The notes below the pieces were generated by a model. That model ran no database searches. It was not told the origin of the DNA and saw only the letters and a list, made by a program, of their open reading frames with translations. Made by a program: the position numbers and the translations under genes. Shown piece after piece: positions 56,729-64,000 of a stretch of 64,000 nucleotides of DNA. Each line of letters opens with the position of its first letter. Within the stretch, counting starts at the first letter, position 1. This DNA comes from Paracoccus acridae (lineage in GTDB: Bacteria > Pseudomonadota > Alphaproteobacteria > Rhodobacterales > Rhodobacteraceae), in NCBI RefSeq assembly GCF_014642735.1, contig NZ_BMIV01000008.1:62001-126000 (forward strand), read 5' to 3'.

Positions 56729-57937
56729 ATGCCCGTCATCACGTCGATCGAAGATCTCAAGCGGATGCACCGCTCGCGCACTCCGAAGATGTTCTATGAC
56801 TATGCCGAGTCGGGCAGCTATACCGAACAGACCTTCCGCGAGAACACGACCGACTTCGCCCGGTTGAAGCTTCGTCAGAAGGTGGCCGTGGACATGTCGA
56901 ACCGCAGCACGGCATCGGACATCGTGGGCCTTCCCGCCGCGATGCCCGTGGCGCTGGCCCCTGTCGGCATGACCGGGATGCAGCACGCCGATGGGGAAAT
57001 CCATGCTGCCCGTGCGGCCGAGAAGTTCGGCGTGCCATTCTGTCTGTCCACCATGTCGATCTGTTCCATCGAGGATGTGGCGGAACACACCACCAAGCCT
57101 TTCATGTTCCAGCTTTATGCGATGAAGGACCAGGATTTCCTGGCCGCCATCATCGAGCGCGCGAAAAAGGCGAATTGCAGCGCCCTGGTCCTGACGCTGG
57201 ACCTTCAGATCCTGGGCCAGCGGCACAAGGACCTGAAGAACGGCCTGTCCGCGCCCCCCAAGCTGACCCTGCCGACCATGCTGGATCTTGCGACCCGCTG
57301 GCGCTGGGGGATGGGGATGCTGCAGACGAAGCGCCGCTTCTTCGGCAATATCGTGGGCCATGCCAAGGGCGTGGCCGATCCTTCCAGCCTGATGAGCTGG
57401 ACGGCCGAGCAGTTCGACGAAAAACTGGACTGGGACAAGATCGCCCGGATCCGCGACATGTGGGGCGGCAAGCTGATCCTGAAAGGCGTGCTGGACCCCG
57501 ACGACGCGCGCATTGCGGCGGATTTCGGCGCCGACGCGATCATCGTCAGCAACCACGGTGGGCGGCAACTGGATGGGGCGCTGTCCTCGATCAGGATGCT
57601 GCCGCATATCGTCAAGGCCGTGGGCGACCGGGTGGAAATCCACATGGACGGCGGCATCCGGTCGGGCCAGGACGTGCTGAAGGCGCTTGCCCTGGGCGCG
57701 CATTCGACCTGGATCGGGCGGGCCTGGCTGCACGGGCTTGGCGCCATGGGCGAGGCCGGGGTGACCCGCGCGCTGGAAATCATCCGCAAGGAGCTGGACA
57801 TCAGCATGGCGCTGTGCGGCGAACGGGATGTCAGGAACATCGGGCCCCAGAACGTGATGATCCCCCGCGGCTTCCTGGACGAATACGAGGTTCAGGCGCC
57901 CAAGGGGGCTTCACAAATCACCCCCATTGCCGTATAG
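56729..57937 (+). CDS. lldD: FMN-dependent alpha-hydroxyacid dehydrogenase (L-lactate dehydrogenase type)
   Basis: This 402-residue enzyme has residues of the glycolate oxidase/LldD family. They are YYDYAESGS-like FYDYAESGSYTEQTF, PVALAPVGMTGM for FMN, VLTLDLQILGQRHKD, and the active-site histidine-arginine SNHGGRQLDGALSSI. MDGGIRSGQDVLKALALGA binds the FMN phosphate. L-lactate to pyruvate is the likeliest reaction. A GGAGAG motif lies before the ATG. Seven-base inverted repeat GCCGCCA/TGGCGGC (57938-57976) follows it, before rplY. Confidence 0.9.
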   Translation: MPVITSIEDLKRMHRSRTPKMFYDYAESGSYTEQTFRENTTDFARLKLRQKVAVDMSNRSTASDIVGLPAAMPVALAPVGMTGMQHADGEIHAARAAEKFGVPFCLSTMSICSIEDVAEHTTKPFMFQLYAMKDQDFLAAIIERAKKANCSALVLTLDLQILGQRHKDLKNGLSAPPKLTLPTMLDLATRWRWGMGMLQTKRRFFGNIVGHAKGVADPSSLMSWTAEQFDEKLDWDKIARIRDMWGGKLILKGVLDPDDARIAADFGADAIIVSNHGGRQLDGALSSIRMLPHIVKAVGDRVEIHMDGGIRSGQDVLKALALGAHSTWIGRAWLHGLGAMGEAGVTRALEIIRKELDISMALCGERDVRNIGPQNVMIPRGFLDEYEVQAPKGASQITPIAV

Positions 57938-58002
57938 GCCGCCACCTGTCGCCATGCACCCTTGGAGGATGGCGGCACCAACAACCAAGTTAGGAACATA
58001 TC

Positions 58003-58623
58003 ATGGCCAAAGAGATCCCTGATCTGGTGGCCGAGCCGCGCGCGGGGTCAGGCAAGGGGGCCGCCCGCCAAGCTCGCCGCGATGGCAAGGTGCCCGGAGT
58101 CGTCTATGGTGACCACAAGGACCCGGTCAACATCCAGTTCGACTTCAACAAGCTGCTGACGCAACTGCGCGCCGGCCGGTTCATGTCCACGCTGTTCAAC
58201 CTGAAGGTCGAAGGCCAGGAAGACGTCCGCGTCATCTGCCGCGGCGTCCAGAAGGACGTGGTGAAGGACCTGCCGATCCACATCGACTTCATGCGCCTGC
58301 GCCGCACCTCGAAGGTGAACCTGTTCATCCCGGTCGAATTCATCAACCACGAAAAATCCCCCGGCCTGAAGCGCGGCGGGACGTTGGTTACGGTTCGTCC
58401 CGAGGTCGAGCTTGTCGTGACTGCAGGCGACATCCCGGACCACATCACCGTCGATCTGGAAGGCCTGAACGTCGGTGAAACGATCCACATCAACGATGTG
58501 AAGCTGCCGGAAGGCGCGAAGCCGACCATCGACCGCAACTTCGTCATCGCCAACGTCGCCGCGCCGTCCGCGCTGCGTTCGGGCGGCGACGACGAGCCGG
58601 CCGAGGCTGCCGCGGAGGAGTGA
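58003..58623 (+). CDS. rplY: 50S ribosomal protein L25/general stress protein Ctc
   Basis: This 206-residue protein is the long (CTC) form. The N-terminal 5S-rRNA-binding L25 domain ([16 protein letters not shown]) spans about residues 5-95 and the C-terminal TL5 beta domain ([48 protein letters not shown]) spans about 98-190. It ends in a short acidic tail. Terminator follows. Confidence 0.95.
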   Translation: MAKEIPDLVAEPRAGSGKGAARQARRDGKVPGVVYGDHKDPVNIQFDFNKLLTQLRAGRFMSTLFNLKVEGQEDVRVICRGVQKDVVKDLPIHIDFMRLRRTSKVNLFIPVEFINHEKSPGLKRGGTLVTVRPEVELVVTAGDIPDHITVDLEGLNVGETIHINDVKLPEGAKPTIDRNFVIANVAAPSALRSGGDDEPAEAAAEE

Positions 58624-58649
58624 TCTCCGCGCGCTTTGCGCAATCATCG

Positions 58650-58676
58650 GGGCGGTGCCGCTTGGCGCCGCCCTTT
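58650..58676 (+). terminator. Rho-independent terminator after rplY
   Basis: A 10-bp stem GGGCGGTGCC/GGCGCCGCCC (one T-G wobble) with a GCTT loop is followed by TTT, 26 bases after the rplY stop. Confidence 0.8.
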
Positions 58677-58719
58677 CCATTTGCGGGCAGCTTTGCTAGC
58701 CCCATCCGCAGGAGGTCAC

Positions 58720-60057
58720 ATGGAACCTGTCCACATCATTGGCGCGGGCCTTGCCGGGTCCGAGGCCGCCTGGCAGATCGCCCGCACGGGCGTGCCTGTT
58801 GTCCTGCACGAAATGCGCCCCGCCAAAGGCACCTTCGCCCACAAGACCGGCGATTGTGCGGAAATGGTCTGTTCCAACAGCTTCCGGTCCGACGACGACG
58901 TGATGAACGCGGTCGGGCAACTGCATTGGGAAATGCGCGCGGCGGAGGGGCTGATCATGTCAATGGCGGATCGCCATCGGCTTCCTGCGGGTGGTGCCCT
59001 TGCCGTGGACCGCGAGGCGTTTTCAGCAGCCGTAACCGAAGCCTTGCAGGCCGAGCCGCTGATCCAGATCGTTCCGGGCGAAATCACCGACCTGCCAGAC
59101 GATGGCAACTGGATCGTGGCGACCGGGCCGCTGACCTCGGACGCGCTGGCGCAGGCGATCCGCGCGGTGACCGGCACCGATGCCCTGGCCTTTTTCGACG
59201 CCATCGCACCCATCGTCCATGCGGATACCATCGACATGTCCGTGGCCTGGGAACAAAGCCGCTATGACAAGGGCGAGACCGAGGCCGAGCAGAAGGCCTA
59301 TATCAACTGCCCGATGACCCACGACCAGTACGAGGCCTTCATCGACGCCCTTCTGGCCGCCGAGAAGACCGAGTTCCACGAGGGCGAGACCGCAGGCTAT
59401 TTCGACGGCTGCCTGCCCATCGAGGTCATGGCCGAACGCGGCCGGGAAACCTTGCGGCACGGACCGATGAAGCCCGTCGGGCTGACGAATGCCCATAACC
59501 CGACTGAGAAACCTTATGCAGTGGTTCAACTTCGTCGTGATAATGCCTTGGGAACACTTTATAATATTGTTGGCTTCCAGACCAAGATGAAATACGGCGC
59601 CCAGACCCAGGTGTTTCGCATGATCCCTGGGCTGGAGAATGCCAGCTTCGCCCGGCTTGGTGGCATCCACCGCAACTCCTTCCTGAACTCGCCAACGCTG
59701 CTGGACGACCGGATGCGTCTGCGTCAGCGGCCGAACCTGCGCTTTGCCGGGCAGGTCACCGGGGTCGAGGGCTATGTCGAAAGCGCCGCCATGGGCTTGC
59801 TGGCGGGCCGGATGGCGGCTGCACAGGCGCAGGGGCGCGATCTGCCGCCGCCGGCCCCGACGACTGCCATGGGTGCCCTTGTCAACCACATCACCGGCGG
59901 GGCCGAGGCCAAGACCTTCCAGCCGATGAACGTGAACTTCGGCCTGTTTCCTCCGCTTGACGAGATGCGCGGCGGCCGAAAGGGGCGCAAGGACCGATAT
60001 CCTGCCTATACCCAGCGGGCCAAGGACGATTTCAGCGCATGGCTGGCGGCGCAGTAA
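58720..60057 (+). CDS. trmFO: Methylene-THF-tRNA-(uracil-54-C5)-methyltransferase TrmFO
   Basis: This 445-residue FAD/folate-dependent enzyme makes ribothymidine-54 in tRNA. The FAD fold ([17 protein letters not shown]), [10 protein letters not shown], and [37 protein letters not shown] are diagnostic. AGGAGG lies five bases before the ATG. Residues 262-284 are encoded by a strikingly AT-rich synonymous tract (59503-59571). Its 3' end overlaps gluQ by 19 bases. Confidence 0.95.
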   Translation: MEPVHIIGAGLAGSEAAWQIARTGVPVVLHEMRPAKGTFAHKTGDCAEMVCSNSFRSDDDVMNAVGQLHWEMRAAEGLIMSMADRHRLPAGGALAVDREAFSAAVTEALQAEPLIQIVPGEITDLPDDGNWIVATGPLTSDALAQAIRAVTGTDALAFFDAIAPIVHADTIDMSVAWEQSRYDKGETEAEQKAYINCPMTHDQYEAFIDALLAAEKTEFHEGETAGYFDGCLPIEVMAERGRETLRHGPMKPVGLTNAHNPTEKPYAVVQLRRDNALGTLYNIVGFQTKMKYGAQTQVFRMIPGLENASFARLGGIHRNSFLNSPTLLDDRMRLRQRPNLRFAGQVTGVEGYVESAAMGLLAGRMAAAQAQGRDLPPPAPTTAMGALVNHITGGAEAKTFQPMNVNFGLFPPLDEMRGGRKGRKDRYPAYTQRAKDDFSAWLAAQ

Positions 60058-60884
60058 CCCGCTTCGCACCCTCACCCACCGGACTGCTGCATCTGGGCCA
60101 TGCCTATGCGGCCCTGGTGGCGGAAAGCCTGGCGGGCCCGGGCCGGTTCCTGTTGCGCATCGAGGATATCGACCGCGACCGTTGCCGCCCCGAATACGAA
60201 GCCGCGATCAAGGAGGATCTGGCTTGGCTGGGCCTTGGCTGGCCGGAACCGGTGATGCGGCAGTCGGACCGGATGGAGGCTTATCGAAAGGCGCTTCGGC
60301 GGCTGGCGCCCTTGACCTATCCCTGCCGCTGCCGTCGGGGCGACATCCGCGCGGCAATGTCGGCCCCGCAGGAAGGCGCCTGGCCCGCAGGTCCCGACGG
60401 ACTGATCTATCCCGGAACCTGCCGGGGCCGCAGCCTGACCGATGCGGGACCGGACGACGTGATCCGGCTGGATGCCGCGCGTGCCTTCGATGCCCTGGAC
60501 TTGGACAGCATCGCTTTCCAGGATCAGGCGATCATGCCCGGACATGACCACGCACTGACCCGGGATCAGTTTCTGGAGGGCATCGGCGATGTGATCCTGT
60601 CGCGGCGCGGGATGGGCACATCCTATCACCTGGCGGTGGTCGTGGACGATGCCGCCCAAGGGATCACCTTGGTCACACGCGGAAAAGACCTTTTCGATTC
60701 AACCTATATCCATGTGCTTCTTCAGAAGCTGCTTCAACTATCGACCCCTTTCTATCACCATCATCGCCTGATCCGCGACGACGCCGGCAAGCGATTGGCC
60801 AAGCGCGATGACGCCCGGGCCATTCGTCATTACCGCGACGATGGCGCGACCCCGCAGGATATCCGCAGCATGATCGGGTTCTAG
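60039..60884 (+). CDS. gluQ: Glutamyl-Q tRNA(Asp) synthetase
   Basis: This 281-residue GluRS paralogue without the anticodon-binding domain attaches glutamate to queuosine in tRNA(Asp). HIGH-like [13 protein letters not shown], zinc ligands in CRCRRGD and YPGTCRG, and the KMSKS-like KRLAKRD are all visible. It starts inside the end of trmFO, so two tRNA-modification genes are coupled. Confidence 0.93.
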   Translation: MAGGAVTRFAPSPTGLLHLGHAYAALVAESLAGPGRFLLRIEDIDRDRCRPEYEAAIKEDLAWLGLGWPEPVMRQSDRMEAYRKALRRLAPLTYPCRCRRGDIRAAMSAPQEGAWPAGPDGLIYPGTCRGRSLTDAGPDDVIRLDAARAFDALDLDSIAFQDQAIMPGHDHALTRDQFLEGIGDVILSRRGMGTSYHLAVVVDDAAQGITLVTRGKDLFDSTYIHVLLQKLLQLSTPFYHHHRLIRDDAGKRLAKRDDARAIRHYRDDGATPQDIRSMIGF

Positions 60885-61237
60885 GCCATCGGCGCCATGA
60901 TCTCGACCTCCACGCCATCGCGGACGACGGTATAGAAGCAGCTTCGCCGGTTGGTATGGCATGCCGGGCCGGTCTGGCGGACCAGCACAAGCAGGCAGTC
61001 GCGGTCGCAATCCAGGCGCAGTTCCACCAGTTCCTGCACATGCCCCGAGCTTTCGCCCTTGACCCAGAACGACTGCCGCGACCGCGACCAATAGGTGACG
61101 CGCCCGGTTTCCAAAGTCCGCGCGACGCTTTCGGCATTCATCCAAGCCATCATCAGAACCTCGCCCCCATCCGCGTCCTGGGCAATGGCGGGGATCAGCC
61201 CGTTCGGATCATATTTCAGGCTAGCTGGGTCGAACAT
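60881..61237 (-). CDS. hisI: Phosphoribosyl-AMP cyclohydrolase
   Basis: This 118-residue HisI catalyses the third step of histidine synthesis. Metal-binding [30 protein letters not shown] contains the conserved DCDxD and cysteines; [10 protein letters not shown] and [11 protein letters not shown] are family signatures. No hisE is fused. Convergent with gluQ, overlapping by four bases. Confidence 0.95.
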   Translation of the reverse strand: MFDPASLKYDPNGLIPAIAQDADGGEVLMMAWMNAESVARTLETGRVTYWSRSRQSFWVKGESSGHVQELVELRLDCDRDCLLVLVRQTGPACHTNRRSCFYTVVRDGVEVEIMAPMA

Positions 61238-61298
61238 CGGGTTTCCTTTCGGCTGACGCGTCCCTATCTAGACCCCAGGCAGCGCATGGGAAAGACCG

Positions 61299-61739
61299 AT
61301 GGCCGACAGCGACATGATGCAGCTTTATTCCCGCCGAATCCTGGCATTGACGACGGCGATCCCGCATCTGGGCGCATTGCCGGAATTCGACGGCAAGGCC
61401 ATGCGCCGGTCGCCGCAATGCGGGTCGTCGGTCACGGCCTATGTCGCGATGGAGGGGGACCGGATCGCGGATTTCCGGCAGGAAGTGCGGGCCTGCGCGC
61501 TTGGTCAGGCATCGGCCTCGGTCCTGGGGCAAGGCGTGATCGGGCGCAGCCGGGACGAAATCGCGGCGACCCGAGACGCTTTGGAAGCCATGCTGACGAC
61601 CGAAGCCGATCCCCCCGCCGCCCCTTTCGCCGAGCTTGAGGCCCTGCTGCCCGCGCGCGAATATCCGAACCGCCATGCCTCGATCCTGCTGGCCTGGAAT
61701 GCGACGCTGGACGCCATCGACCAGGCCACACGGTCATGA
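61299..61739 (+). CDS. IscU/NifU-N-like iron-sulfur scaffold protein, non-canonical
   Basis: This 146-residue homologue of IscU keeps two cluster cysteines (C41 in RRSPQCGSS, C66 in ACALGQASAS) but has serine (S128 in NRHASILLAW) where the third cysteine is expected. It also has serine in place of the aspartate after the first. Related Rhodobacterales proteins share this pattern as far as I recall. Whether it assembles clusters is open. Divergent from hisI. Confidence 0.8.
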   Translation: MADSDMMQLYSRRILALTTAIPHLGALPEFDGKAMRRSPQCGSSVTAYVAMEGDRIADFRQEVRACALGQASASVLGQGVIGRSRDEIAATRDALEAMLTTEADPPAAPFAELEALLPAREYPNRHASILLAWNATLDAIDQATRS

Positions 61740-61767
61740 AAAAAGCCGGTCCCCTTGCGGGACCGGC
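61739..61767 (-). terminator. Rho-independent terminator after the small membrane-peptide gene
   Basis: On the minus strand a 9-bp stem GCCGGTCCC/GGGACCGGC with a 5-base loop is followed by six T; the plus strand has no T-run. It ends transcripts coming from recG or the small gene. Confidence 0.88.
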
Positions 61768-61833
61768 AGGTGCGCGTGCTGGGGAACTGACGGTCGCACA
61801 GGCAAGCGCCGTCAGGGCAACGCGGGGCAGAGA

Positions 61834-61929
61834 TCAGGCTTGCAGGATCGCAGGCAACCACAAGACGATGACGGTGGTGACGGCCAGGGCGGTGACACCC
61901 AACAGGTCGGATACGAATTCGCGGGACAT
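61834..61929 (-). CDS. 31-residue single-pass membrane peptide
   Basis: ATG 61929 to TGA 61834 encodes 31 residues. The charged start MSREFVSDL is followed by a hydrophobic helix (LGVTALAVTTVIVLWLPAIL) and QA at the end. GGAG lies six bases before the ATG, and a strong terminator follows 67 bases after the stop. It lies 68 bases after recG on the same strand, with a TAAAAT element between. The gene is below usual annotation length limits. Function unknown; candidate small inner-membrane protein. Confidence 0.6.
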   Translation of the reverse strand: MSREFVSDLLGVTALAVTTVIVLWLPAILQA

Positions 61930-61997
61930 GAGCAACTCCTATCTGTTGCTGTTTTGTTCTCATGTTCCTGGCGATTCGTAAAGAACATTTTAAGAAT

Positions 61998-64000
<2,003 letters not shown>

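Noticed and set aside
55754..57733. A 659-codon frame joining the TetR gene to sequence antisense to lldD
   Set aside because: The N-terminal two-thirds is antisense to lldD and the lipoprotein; the TetR domain begins at 56338.

Overview
The window is GC-rich, densely packed chromosomal DNA. It looks like an alphaproteobacterium of the Rhodobacteraceae/Paracoccaceae type, plausibly Paracoccus or a close relative. The reasons are codon use, CarD, an FdxA-type ferredoxin beside a SUV3-like helicase, a GANTC-rich rpoD leader (GANTC is the CcrM methylation site in this class), TrmFO, and a sulfate transporter with cysA first. The genus is inferred from gene content, not from a database search. 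There are about 62 protein genes, one tRNA-Arg, and several hairpin terminators. I saw no insertion sequence, prophage, CRISPR array or rRNA.

Layout. 1-3660: sulfate/thiosulfate ABC importer (cysA partial, SBP, cysT, cysW). 3661-8242: C4-dicarboxylate uptake, with a DctB/DctD two-component pair divergent from dctA. 8294-17116: one long minus-strand operon with a branched-chain-type ABC importer followed by a GMC oxidoreductase, a gamma-glutamyltransferase-family enzyme and a 2-hydroxyacid dehydrogenase. A LysR regulator (17302-18198) is divergent from it. 18275-19741: APC permease. Then tRNA-Arg(TCT) and a GNAT acetyltransferase. 20453-25612: carD, fdxA, an S4 RNA-binding protein, a SUV3-like helicase and a TPR protein. 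25674-26911: SCP2-like protein and alpha/beta hydrolase.

26912-32789 is a minus-strand string: nadK, alr, mlaE, mlaF, phoH, ybeY, corC, most of it translationally coupled. 32975-39986 holds glyA, EamA and LysE exporters, a YebC regulator, a DUF1127 protein, an SLC13/RCK permease and a YmdB phosphoesterase. 40089-43143 is a plus-strand cassette: an eroded 2-dehydro-3-deoxygalactonokinase-like protein, a dihydrolipoamide-dehydrogenase-like flavoprotein, and an MBL-like protein. Next come a beta-hydroxyacid dehydrogenase, a penicillin-acylase-family protein lacking its nucleophile, and a zinc alcohol dehydrogenase. 47922-55687 carries ribD, nrdR, yjbQ, rmuC, rpoD and dnaG. 55754-64000 carries a TetR regulator, a small lipoprotein, lldD, rplY, trmFO, gluQ, hisI, an IscU-like protein, a 31-residue membrane peptide gene and recG (partial).

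The most interesting points are these. The DctD-like activator has lost the sigma-54 contact motif, and a sigma-70-like promoter lies upstream of dctA. The importer/oxidoreductase/GGT operon has no recognised substrate. Two intact genes encode enzymes with erased catalytic residues. Five GANTC sites lie in front of rpoD. A very small membrane-peptide gene sits between recG and the IscU-like gene. A short AT-rich synonymous tract lies inside trmFO.
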